DNA from: Strigamia acuminata
Lineage: Eukaryota > Arthropoda > Chilopoda > Geophilomorpha > Linotaeniidae
Reading direction: 5' to 3'
DNA: 64,000 nt
Assembly (NCBI GenBank): GCA_949358305.1
Contig: OX442317.1
Location: 2,232,001-2,296,000, forward strand
Part shown: positions 13,128 through 23,800 of the stretch, piece after piece
Numbering within the stretch: position 1 is the stretch's first letter
Layout of the letters: each line of letters begins with the position of its first letter
The notes under the pieces: generated by a model
What the model saw: only the letters and a program-made list of their open reading frames with translations
Told to the model about the DNA's origin: nothing
Databases searched by the model: none
Position numbers and translations under genes: made by a program

Positions 13128-13743
13128 ATTGACATTTACTGGTAAACAGTGGAATCACCAGACTCACTTGATCGATAAGTGAGCATTTAGAAAAGTCGAT
13201 TCTGAAATACCAGAAAGTAAAAAAAAACAAAGATATCTACGTTGACATAAATTTAATTTCTTTCTAATTTTTTTCTTATTAATTGCTATTTAGTTAAAAC
13301 TGGCTACTATACTCGACTGAAATACACATTTAATTGTGAGGGTTGCTTTTCCATACGACCACTAGAGAGCAGCTTAACCAATGAAGGAATTTCACGCGTT
13401 TGCGCGCCATTTTGTGTAGGTAAGAAAACTTTTCTCATAAATTTATTTTATATTTTTATTGATGATGTCTGTCACCCTAAATACAAATTGACATCTGACA
13501 TTTGACAGTTACCATTTTGCCAGGATTCCATTTCCGCACGGTTCAACTGGTTGCTGTTTCTCCGCGCAAGACGTTTTTCATTTTACGTTTTTCATTTTTC
13601 TTCGTGTGGCTGGACATGTATTTGTGCTTATTGTTATCCTGAATGTCGCACTCTGCTAAACACATGATGCACATAGCCATAATCGTAATACGATAAAAAC
13701 ATAAGTAATATAAAACCCAAATAATTGTTTAATTTTTTTTTAG
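13128..13743. other. DIS3L 5' flank and duplicated fibrillin-region DNA
   Basis: No gene is supported. About 13,615-13,680 (including TGTCGCACTCTGCTAAACAC) recurs inverted at about 59,230-59,309. That shows both places descend from one segment upstream of fibrillin-like exons. Confidence 0.5.
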
Positions 13744-14003
13744 CTATTTGCACTGATGGGTGCCTCAACGGTGGACGTTGCATTGCAACGGGGAATCGAT
13801 ACGCCTGCATTTACGGATTTACGGGACGAAGATGCGCATCAGGCATTTTTTTTTAAATTCATTACATATCGGGATTGTTTAATTTTTTTTCTTTTAGATT
13901 GTCGTACTGAGCCTCGTTTTCGAAAGATTCATAAAAACAATTGTCAGTCACAGCTGGTCGGCGTGGTATGCACGAAACAGTTGGAGTGCGACATGGGATT
14001 TTA
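13744..14003 (+). pseudogene. fibrillin-like fragment (EGF + start of TB domain), degenerate
   Basis: Fibrillins are secreted microfibril proteins built of EGF and TGF-beta-binding (TB/8-Cys) domains. Exon 13,744-13,839 encodes an EGF module ([12 protein letters not shown] ... [11 protein letters not shown]). The next exon (about 13,899-14,003) starts like a TB domain (DCRTEPRFRKIHKNNC, QLVGVVCTKQL). It then loses the CC core and hits a stop at 14,001-14,003. A short frame-shifted continuation TVGVRHG suggests a small deletion. The intervening intron seems to start with GC. Other fibrillin exons are missing here but lie inverted at 57-59 kb. The palindrome begins 66 bp downstream. Confidence 0.65.
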
Positions 14004-14068
14004 AGAAATATTCATAGCATATAAATAAATAAGTGATGATTAATCATAAACTATCTGTCGTCGTTTTT

Positions 14069-16955
14069 CTCTTCCCTTCTTATCCCTCATCTCTTGCTTA
14101 TTTCTCATTCCTCACTTCTTACTTATCTCTCATCTGTCACTTCTCATCCTTCATCTCACTTCTTATCTTTCATCTCACACTTATCCCTCATCTTTTAGTT
14201 CTTATCTCTTCTTATTCTTCATCTCACATATCATTCCTCATCTATTTCTCTTTCCATGCTGCTCGTCTCATTTCTTATCTGTCATCCCTCATCTCTCTCT
14301 TCTTATTCCTCATCTCATTCTTCTCTTCATATCCTTCATCCCTCACTTCTTATTCCTTGTCTTTCAGTTCTTCTATTCCTCATTCCTCGCTTCTCATCTC
14401 GTTTTCCTCATTGTTTACTTTATATCTCTTATTCATTATCTTATTCCATTTCTCATCTCTCATTCTTCAATTCTTATTCCCCATTCCTCTCTCCATATCC
14501 ATATCCATCTCACTTCTTACTTTATACCTCTTATTTATTATTGTTTACTTTATACCTCTTATTCATTATTTTATTTCTTACACCTTATTCTATTTCTAAT
14601 CCCTCATTTCTCAATTCTCATCTCTCACTTATTTCTCATCCCTTCCTTATCTCTCTTCGTATCCTTCATCTTTTACTACTTATTCCTCATCCCTCATCTC
14701 TGCTTGTTACCCCTCATCTTTCAATTCTTATTTCTCATCCCCCTCACTTTGTATCTCTTATTTCTTACTTCTTACCTCTTATTGTTTACTTTGTTATTTC
14801 TTACACCTTATTCCATTTCTCATTTCTCAACCCTCATCCCTCACTTCTTTTTCCTCAGCTCTTTTTTTTTATTCCTCATTCCTTACTACTTATCTGTCAT
14901 CTCTTTGAATTCTTATTCCTCATCTTTGAATTCTTATTCCTCACCTTTGAATTCATATTCCTCATCTCTACTTATCTCCTTTCTCACTTGTTATCTATTA
15001 TCTCACACTTCTTAACCTTCCCTGAATTCCTTATCTCATCTCCCCTCTCTCCTCCTTTCCCCTCTTCCCTTTCCCTCTTCTCATCTCTTTCCTTCCAGAT
15101 CGGCGACTACCATTTGAAAATAAAAATTAATTAAAAGGCTGAACATGATATCTGTTACACAAACTAAAAATATCGCCACCAGACGGCGCAACGAACTGTT
15201 TTAGCACCATCTGGTGGCGGTGTCACGAACTAAACTATCGCCACCAGATGGCGCAACGAAATATCTATTAGATCCATTGAAACTTTGTTTTAGCTGCGCC
15301 ATCTGGTGGCGATAGTTTAGTTCGTGACACCGCCACCAGATGGTGCTAAAAACACTTCGTTCCGCCATCTGGTGGCGGTGTCACGAACTAAAATATCGCC
15401 ACCAGATGGCGCAGCTAAAACAAAGTTTCAATGGATCTAATAGATATTTCGTTGCGCCATCTGGTGGCGATAGTTTAGTTCGTGACACCGCCACCAGATG
15501 GTGCTAAAAACACTTCGTTCCGCCATCTGGTGGCGGTGTCACGAACTAAAATATCGCCACCAGATGGCGCAGCTAAAACAAAGTTTCAATGGATCTAATA
15601 GATATTTCGTTGCGCCATCTGGTGGCGATAGTTTAGTTCGTGACACCGCCACCAGATGGTGCTAAAAACACTTCGTTCCGCCATCTGGTGGCGGTGTCAC
15701 GAACTAAAATATCGCCACCAGATGGCGCAGCTAAAACAAAGTTTCAATGGATCTAATAGATATTTCGTTGCGCCATCTGGTGGCGATAGTTTAGTTCGTG
15801 ACACCGCCACCAGATGGTGCTAAAACAGTTCGTTGCGCCGTCTGGTGGCGATATTTTTAGTTTGTGTAACAGATATCATGTTCAGCCTTTTAATTAATTT
15901 TTATTTTCAAATGGTAGTCGCCGATCTGGAAGGAAAGAGATGAGAAGAGGGAAAGGGAAGAGGGGAAAGGAGGAGAGAGGGGAGATGAGATAAGGAATTC
16001 AGGGAAGGTTAAGAAGTGTGAGATAATAGATAACAAGTGAGAAAGGAGATAAGTAGAGATGAGGAATATGAATTCAAAGGTGAGGAATAAGAATTCAAAG
16101 ATGAGGAATAAGAATTCAAAGAGATGACAGATAAGTAGTAAGGAATGAGGAATAAAAAAAAAGAGCTGAGGAAAAAGAAGTGAGGGATGAGGGTTGAGAA
16201 ATGAGAAATGGAATAAGGTGTAAGAAATAACAAAGTAAACAATAAGAGGTAAGAAGTAAGAAATAAGAGATACAAAGTGAGGGGGATGAGAAATAAGAAT
16301 TGAAAGATGAGGGGTAACAAGCAGAGATGAGGGATGAGGAATAAGTAGTAAAAGATGAAGGATACGAAGAGAGATAAGGAAGGGATGAGAAATAAGTGAG
16401 AGATGAGAATTGAGAAATGAGGGATTAGAAATAGAATAAGGTGTAAGAAATAAAATAATGAATAAGAGGTATAAAGTAAACAATAATAAATAAGAGGTAT
16501 AAAGTAAGAAGTGAGATGGATATGGATATGGAGAGAGGAATGGGGAATAAGAATTGAAGAATGAGAGATGAGAAATGGAATAAGATAATGAATAAGAGAT
16601 ATAAAGTAAACAATGAGGAAAACGAGATGAGAAGCGAGGAATGAGGAATAGAAGAACTGAAAGACAAGGAATAAGAAGTGAGGGATGAAGGATATGAAGA
16701 GAAGAATGAGATGAGGAATAAGAAGAGAGAGATGAGGGATGACAGATAAGAAATGAGACGAGCAGCATGGAAAGAGAAATAGATGAGGAATGATATGTGA
16801 GATGAAGAATAAGAAGAGATAAGAACTAAAAGATGAGGGATAAGTGTGAGATGAAAGATAAGAAGTGAGATGAAGGATGAGAAGTGACAGATGAGAGATA
16901 AGTAAGAAGTGAGGAATGAGAAATAAGCAAGAGATGAGGGATAAGAAGGGAAGAG
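14069..16955. repeat. giant inverted repeat (2.9-kb palindrome)
   Basis: The + strand from 14,069 reads as the reverse complement of the strand ending at 16,955, symmetric about 15,512/15,513. A 292-codon frame at 14,256-15,134 (+) and one at 15,890-16,768 (-) translate identically, so those 879-bp arms match base for base at every codon-changing position. Outer arms (about 1.0 kb each) are almost pure C/T on one strand, with degenerate CTCATCTCTCACTTCTTA-type repeats. The inner 0.7 kb is an alternating motif array. The right side continues with similar purine-rich sequence to about 17,040 that has no left partner. No transposase is present, so it could be a foldback element, a segmental inversion product or an assembly artefact. 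Confidence 0.9.
15173..15851. promoter_or_regulatory. 18 CTCF-like motifs in strictly alternating orientation
   Basis: Eighteen copies of CGCCACCAGATGGCGC or its reverse complement start near 15174, 15205, 15239, 15296, 15331, 15362, 15397, 15454, 15488, 15520, 15554, 15612, 15646, 15679, 15712, 15769, 15804 and 15835. Each is inverted relative to its neighbours. Spacers repeat with a period of about 158 bp (15296, 15454, 15612, 15769). The motif fits the CTCF core consensus CCACNAGRKGGCRS; the first and last copies carry AGACGG/CCGTCT variants. Binding is inferred only. Confidence 0.6.
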
Positions 16956-17052
16956 ATGAAGGATACAAAGAGAGGAAGAGAGATAAGAAGTGACGGATGA
17001 GGAATAAGAAGAGAGATGAAAGATAATCAAGTGAGGAATCAACGTTCTCATT

Positions 17053-17860
17053 ATGGCCGTCAAGTGGGCCAAAAACCGCGTGTATGAAAGCCGTCGTCCT
17101 CTTTAAAGCCGGTAAGTATTCATTGATTTATTCTTATAAAATTTTTTTTTTAATTTTTTTAAAATTTAAATAGATGCTCGTGGGTTCATGGATCCGCAGC
17201 AGGCGGAGAACCTTCAAGATCAAGCTCACTTCATGGGACGACATGTGAGGACGCAGCATCCAGCACAGCCCGTCAGGTAAGAAGTTTTGGTTAAATTTTT
17301 GATTTTTTTGAGTTTATAAATTGTTTGTTTTTATTTTTAGATTCGGTCGTTTGCTTTTGACGTTGCCGTCGTTGCGTTACGTGCCGTCGGAGAGAATCAA
17401 TGCGATTTTTTTCCACCGTACAATCGGTAACACTCCTATGGAGAAATTATTGTGCGACATGTTTAAGGGTTGAATAGGTGGAAAGTTGGGGGAAATATTT
17501 CCCTTTTAAAACTCTCCATTTACTCTGTAAATATGTTTAACGCGTCGATGTGCTCGTGTATTCGTGTAAACAGTTTAAATCGTTATCGATTAATTTCTTT
17601 TTTCAAACTATATCGATGTGAAAATATGATGTTGAGTGTTTGTTTACTAATTTATTTATTTATTTATTTACTTACATTCTTCTTCTTCATCCGTTTTGTT
17701 CTTCATCTACTTCTTAATGTGAATTACTCATTAACCTCATTTTCATTGTACTAATAAAAATTTTTGTCTATTCTAACACCTAACACACATTATGGTAACA
17801 TTAAATAATATTAAATTACGGTATTTTTTCGATTAGTTTTTATCTCAATTTGCAAGAAGT
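17053..17860 (+). pseudogene. truncated copy of the NR2E3-like receptor 3' end
   Basis: MAVKWAKN from exon 5 is fused to [10 protein letters not shown] from the end of exon 6, removing about half of the ligand-binding domain. Copies of intron 6, exon 7 (with an in-frame 3-base loss giving HFMGRHV), exon 8 with its stop at 17,472-17,474, and the 3' flank follow. Exon 8 differs from the main copy at RIN versus RIE. There is no promoter or DNA-binding domain. Homology ends at about 17,860. Confidence 0.85.
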
Positions 17861-17927
17861 GTCACACAGAACTCTCATCAACAGACTAAATCACCAATAC
17901 ATTTGACATGTAAAACATGAACAACGA

Positions 17928-20380
17928 TTACCAGTTCCCGCGCTCGTCTCTTTGGAACACGATCTGACCACGCTCATCAACCATTGGCATAGCGCCGTGC
18001 TCATACAGCTGCTGCCTTCTCTGCACGGCTCCGAACGGCGCCTTGCTCGGGTCGTTCTTCAGCTCCATCGCCTGCGCTTCTGGATGCGTCGCTACGTAAT
18101 CTTGCTTCGCTCTTTTCGCGCCTTCCTGCACCTCCAACCGATGCAGTTCATCGTCGTTCGAAAATAGAGGACACCTGCGGTCAAATGTGATTAGTAGATA
18201 GCCCAAAATCAATTTTTTGGCTTTAAATGAAATTGTTGCTAATCAACTCGCCTTCCATTCTCAAAATGCTTATAATCGGCGATCGGTTCACGACACACGT
18301 AGCAGAAACGTTGGCCGCACGTACAAATCATTTTGTTGCACCCATCTTCTTTGATAATGCGCCTCTTGCAATGCGGACAAGTCCGCAGCAGTGCCTCCGT
18401 CATCCGGTCTTCAACGTGCGTCCGGAACCCAATCTCGGCTTTCTTCTCGATCTCGTCGCAGCGCAGCGGAAGGTGGTTGGCTTCCTTACAAAGCCTATAT
18501 CAAAAAAAATTTGTTTAAATCCTTTTAAAACCTTTTCTATTTTTTCACCTGCACGTGATTTTGAGACACTCGGGATTGAGGCATTGGAAGATCTTCACGT
18601 TCACGTCCGGCATGATGATACAATATGTACAGTGCGGACATGTCTCGAGGTCCGGGATGTCAGCGCGCCGGATCTCCTCTGCCTGCATCTTCCGCACGAC
18701 GTTGATGAACATGTTGGGCGTTAAAACCTTCCGCAGCGTCATCGGCGGGAACTCGGTCTCGCAGTACGCGTCCAGGCACGGGAATTGGTATTTATCCTGG
18801 CCGATGTGCACCTCGGCCAGGCGCTGGATGCATGTTCTGCAGAACAAGTGTCCGAGCGAGCACCGCAGCATGTCCTCTGCAAGCACTTCGTCCTCGAAAC
18901 AGCAATCGCACGTCATCAGCTCGTGTTTTTGCTTCGCCATTGCGATTTTCCTCGTCCGTTCCGTTTCCTTGTCGTGTTTGAATTCTAAAAAAAAGTATAA
19001 TGAAATAAAATGAATTTTAGACGTGACGTGACGGTTTATTACGTTTAATTCTGTCCTTCATTTCGATGGAGAACTTTTCTTTGTAGAAGAGTTCGTCGAT
19101 TTCCTGCGGCATGCATTTGATTGGGGTTTTGGAATTTTTAACCCGCAGTTTTTGTCGTATTTCCTTCAGTAGTGGATCTGCGGTTAAAGTGTTGTTTTAT
19201 GTTTAGTTGGTTTTGGATTGGATGATTATTGATTTACCGTCGGTGGGAGAGATGCTCCAGTGGTTGTTCAACTCGTTCATGATGGGCGTGAGGTGGAATT
19301 TGTGTTTCACCATCATTTTCTCCAAATCAACTTTGTAGGCGAGTCGGAATTGGTTTGGAACGTAAACCTTAACGTGAGATTGGTAAGATGCACTTACGAG
19401 TCTGTCCTTGTTTTGGAAATAGTTATTATTGGGGTCTGGGAACATCTCCAGAAACTCCTCGACGCTGAGGTTGCTGAAATTCATGGAAAAATCATGAATA
19501 TCATAAAAAATTATAAAAGAATGATCTATACAGGGTGTCCCAAAAGTCTGAACCACTGTAAATATTTTGTGAGCAATTGCATCTAGGCCAACTTAGATGA
19601 AGCAATCATATAGGAAGTTGGGTGAGAGCAATCCAATAATGTCATCAAATTTGACCTTGAAAGCCATTTTCAAGGTCATTCACTTGCTAACTTCTAAACC
19701 AATCAGATTAGAGAAAAATTTTCAAAGTAGTAGAGCATCATCTAATTAGTGTAGAACTGTTCTTAAAAAAATTATCTCTTCTGAAAAGTTTTGAGAAAAA
19801 AAGGTTTGAAATGTTAGTCTACTCAGCTTTGTAACCTAAAACTATCATGTGGAATGTATTTCCAAAATAAATTATTTTCTTTCTTTTGTGTTTCCTCTCT
19901 TCTACTTATAAGTATGTCCTAATTGAGGTTTAGCTGGGTGCCTTAATAGTTTTAGATTACAAAGCTGAGTTACAAAGCTATATTTAGGGTGGTTCAGACT
20001 TTTGAGACCCCCTGTATAAAAAAAAAAAAAAAAAAAACCTTTTCTGAAATTTCCGTTTGATCGCCGCCTTTTGGGCTTCGGCCAACCTAGGATAACTAGG
20101 ACGCTCCAACCATCCGTAAACCGTCGCATTCACGAAATTTACATCGCTCTTGTTTTCCTCGATAAAACTCCGCAAATATTCGGGATCTGCATCAGGGAAC
20201 AATTCCAAAATCGACCTCACCGTATCCATCGTAATCGACACACCGTTATCCGCTTTGACCGAAGTTGACGCGATCGGTCCCACCGGATACGGTGCCGCCC
20301 CGTTCATTTCAAGCAACTCGCGGATCACGATGCGCACCGGTCCGGATTCTCGTGGAACGCCTACAAATACGCGAGGATCT
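17928..20380 (-). CDS. RNF216/TRIAD3-like RBR E3 ubiquitin ligase
   Basis: RING-between-RING ubiquitin ligase. Exons by eye: about 20380-20039, 19473-19238, 19177-19043, 18984-18549, 18494-18252 and 18174-17928 (stop TAA). RING1 begins CDCCFEDEV and continues CSLGHLFCRTC; the in-between domain includes CPHCTYCIIMPDVNVKIFQC. RING2 has CPHCKRRIIKEDGCNKMIC followed by TCGQRFCYVC, keeping the catalytic Cys position of the family. Phases are consistent across all joins. The last intron appears to start with GC (GAAG|GCGAGT). The true start is not clear: an open frame continues upstream to an in-frame stop or possible acceptor near 20,385. The intron at 19,474-20,038 carries a MITE. A 4.75-kb gypsy insertion lies just upstream. 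RNF216 is the best family match from memory. Confidence 0.8.
19531..20014. mobile_element. MITE with mariner-like terminal inverted repeats
   Basis: The 484-bp element is flanked by TA on both sides (19,529-19,530 and 20,015-20,016). Its ends are CAGGGTGTCCCAAAAGTCTG and the inverted match CAGGGGGTCTCAAAAGTCTG. There is no coding capacity. The TA target duplication and CAGGG ends fit Tc1/mariner-type non-autonomous elements. It sits in an intron of the RNF216-like gene. Confidence 0.85.
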
Positions 20381-20384
20381 CTTC

Positions 20385-20584
20385 CCGGCTAGTATTCGGA
20401 ACGGACCTCCTCACTGAAATGATACAGTGCACGTTAACGTGTGCAGACACAAAACTAAAAGCTAGATATTGGGTTTTAATAAATAATAAATAATAATAAT
20501 AATAAATAATAAATAAATAATAAAGCATATTTATGGGAACATATTTGTTTCAATTACATTTATATTTTTCACGATGGAAATTTG
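20385..20584. other. AT-rich spacer with (TAA)n
   Basis: No gene seen. It includes an imperfect (AAT/AATAA)n microsatellite at about 20,478-20,525. Confidence 0.5.
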
Positions 20585-20589
20585 AATAC

Positions 20590-20717
20590 TGTAGCATAGT
20601 GAATAAAGGATAACCTCATTGCTTGAACGCTAGCTAACTTGTGTTTAATGTACTCTATGACCTTCCACTCCTCCTTGCGCCTCGCGCCCTCTATCGGTTA
20701 CATTTAACAACACTACA
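20590..20717 (-). repeat. 3' LTR of gypsy element 1
   Basis: 128 bp, very short for a gypsy LTR and identical by eye to 25,215-25,342. On the minus strand a purine run, AAGGGGAGGGA (20,718-20,728), directly precedes it as the polypurine tract. Confidence 0.95.
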
Positions 20718-20863
20718 TCCCTCCCCTTGTCCGGAGTACAACAACAATCAAGAACAATTCGACAAACATTAAATTTGATAACAATAATTCGACACCAAAA
20801 CAATAATTAATAAAATTCGACAATCAATAAGTTCTATCACAATTCAGTATATAGTTCACAGTT

Positions 20864-23800
20864 TCACTTTTTTCTCTTCTTGCAACACATATCATAGTCC
20901 TTTTGCCACGACGGCTTGTTTGTTTTCCTATTTGATTTCCTCAGCACGAATGGATCCTCGGGTTCCGGCACAGCCGGGATATCCTCCGGTTCCTGAGCGG
21001 GTGGAACAATTCCCTGCTCCCCTCTCTCTTCCACTCTCGACTCCGTATCACATAATGGCGTTTTTTCCTCACTTTCATCACTCGTCTCCAGCTGCGGGTC
21101 CCTTCCTCTCCCTCCGTCATCCTCATCCATCTCCCCATCCCCCTGTCTTACTCTCTCCAATTCCTCCCCTCTCTCTTGACGTATCTTCTTGAAGAACGAT
21201 GAGTTTCGCACCACGTTCTGTCTTCCCCTGTTGGCTGTCACTTGAGAACCCGCTATCGCTATAATTCTGAACGGTTCCGGATCATACGGTGTTGTTAGTT
21301 TATTCACCTTCCTTCTTCTCACCAGGACTACGTCTCCCACCAATAGCCCGTGTTCCCGAACATGCCTCTTTCCATCTGCCAAACTCTTCATACTCCCCTT
21401 CTTTTCCTCATCTCTCTTCCTCATTATCGCATCGTTTGGCCTCACGAAAACTTGTGGTAACCTGGTCTTAATCGGTCTGCCGTACATCGCGTCGGCCGGC
21501 GAAACTCCCGTGGTCGCATGTGGAGTCGCGCGGTAATTTAGAAGGAACTCGTGGACTTCCTCGTGCCATTTCCGTCCCTCCGTAACCGCCGTCAAGATCG
21601 CTTTGTTTAAAGTTTTCATTAAACGTTCAACTTCTCCGTTCGCTTCGGGCCACAGCGGCGTAACTCGATGGTGTCGCACGCCCATTTCGGCCAGAAAATC
21701 CGCGAACTCGCATGACGAAAATGGCGGTCCGTTATCGGACTTCACCGTCTCCGGGATGCCCAACTCCGAGAAACGCTTTCTCAGAAGCGCGATGACGCCC
21801 CGAGCCCCCGTCGACGACACGCCGTCCACAAATGGGAAGCGTGAATACTCGTCTACGATGACAAATAAAATCCTGCCGTCGGGAAACGGTCCTAAAAAGT
21901 CAATTGCGACCTTCTGCCAAGGCCGGTCGGGTAAACTGGACATCTCCAATGGGGTCCTCGATTTTGTCACCACGGTTGCTTGGCAAGGAATGCATCCCGC
22001 TATAAGCCGCTCCACCCGCATATCAATTCCGGGAAACCACACCTTTTGGCGTAAGAGCATCTTGGTTTTCACCACCCCCTGATGTCCCCGGTGAGCGATC
22101 TCCACTACTTTGTCTCTTAGTGACTCGGGCACCACAATTCGATCGCCCCGAAGGATGATTCCGTCCTCAGTATTCGTAAATTCTTCCTGCAACATTTTAA
22201 ACGGTTTTAAACATTCTTTTTTCCATGTTTTCTCACGTTCTGCTCCCTCCTGTGTCAGCGCTTGTTGTAAAAGTTTCAAACTGACATCCTCGTTTGTACA
22301 CTTCGCAATCTCCTCCCGTGTTAGTGATTTCGGCACACGAGTCCTGACCACGAAATTAACATATCCCTCCACGGTCCTCGACATGGCGCCGTCCTTCAGG
22401 CCTCTTGTCCCCGTATGTCGCGACATATAATCGCTGGGGTTGGAATTTCCTCTCGTGTACTTTACCTCGAACACATATTGTTGTATTCGAAGGCAAAGCC
22501 TCTCTATCCTTGCCGAAGGTCGCGCTTTGCGGTTCCCGAAAATGCTTATTAACGGCTTGTGATCTGTGAAAAGGGTAAACATTGTTCCATATAAGTATAA
22601 ATAGAAGTGCTCGATGGCCCAAATTGCCGCCAAGGTTTCACGTTCAATTTGAGAGTATCTACTCTCTACATCCGTTAAAGTCCGGCTGGCATACGCCACT
22701 ACTCGAGGTTCGCTCTCGCCGCTCCTAATTTGCGCCAAAATTGCGCCGAGTCCATTTGGCCCCGCGTCTACCGTCAGGTGCGTGCTTGCCGTCGGGTCAT
22801 GATAGGCCAGCGTGTTCCTATTTCCGAGCTGCTCCTTTATGCACATCCACGCCTCCTGATGTTCCTTTTCCCATCGAAACGGCCCATTTGAACTTTTCGT
22901 CAGGTCCCGCAACGGTTTCAAAATTTTCGCCATATCTCTGACGAAACGAGCACAATAAACTACCATACCGAGCAGACTCTTTACCTCCGCTGACGATTTT
23001 GGGATTTCCATCTTATCGATTGCCTCCACTTTTCGTGGGTCAATTGAGACCCCGGCCGCTGAAAATACATGTCCAAAAAACACTATCTCACCACGGCGCA
23101 CCTCACATTTGTCCTCGTTTAAAGTCAGTCCTTTTTTTTCCAGTCGCTTCAAAACGGCGTGCAGCGCCGCGTCGTGTACCTCCACAGTTTTTCCTACAAT
23201 GAAAATGTCATCAACAATGTTAATGCAACCCTGCAAACCCTCGATCACTTGACGTATGGTGTCCTGGAATAACTCAGAAGCTGAGTTTATCCCAAACAAT
23301 AGCCTTTTAAAACGAAATAGGCCCACATGAGTCGCAAAGACAGTATATTTACGAGATTCCGCATCTAACTCAACTTGATTGAATCCATGATTCAAATCGA
23401 GTTTTGAAAAAAACCGCGCTCCCTCCGCCAGCGCCACAATGTCTTCCAACCGCGGCGAAGTGTGCCTAACCCTTTTAATCGCTCTGTTCACTTCCCTTGC
23501 GTCAACACAGAGGCGGATCGCGTCGGGGTCCGGGTCTTTGGGTTTGTCCACGCAGTGGATCGGTGAGACCCACGGCGTCGGCCCCATTCCTTCGTCGATC
23601 CGTTCGATCACATCCATTTGCAGCAATCGGTCGAGTTCTTTTTCGACCTTCTTTCTTAATCGAAATGGCAGTGGGCGGTAGCGCTGCGCCACCGGCGCTA
23701 CTTCCTCGTCCACGTGTAGGTGAATTTGGTATTCCTTGAGTTTTCCCACTCCCTGGAATAATTTGGGATATTGTCTTTTTATCTCCTCCTCCAACGTTGT

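Noticed and set aside
15173-15851. CRISPR-like regular array
   Set aside because: Repeats alternate in orientation, spacers are themselves repeated, and the genome is animal; no cas genes.
14033-17072. Long Ser/Leu/Ile/Phe-rich ORFs on both arms of the palindrome
   Set aside because: Low-complexity translation of C/T-rich repeats; similar long frames open in more than one phase, so not genes.
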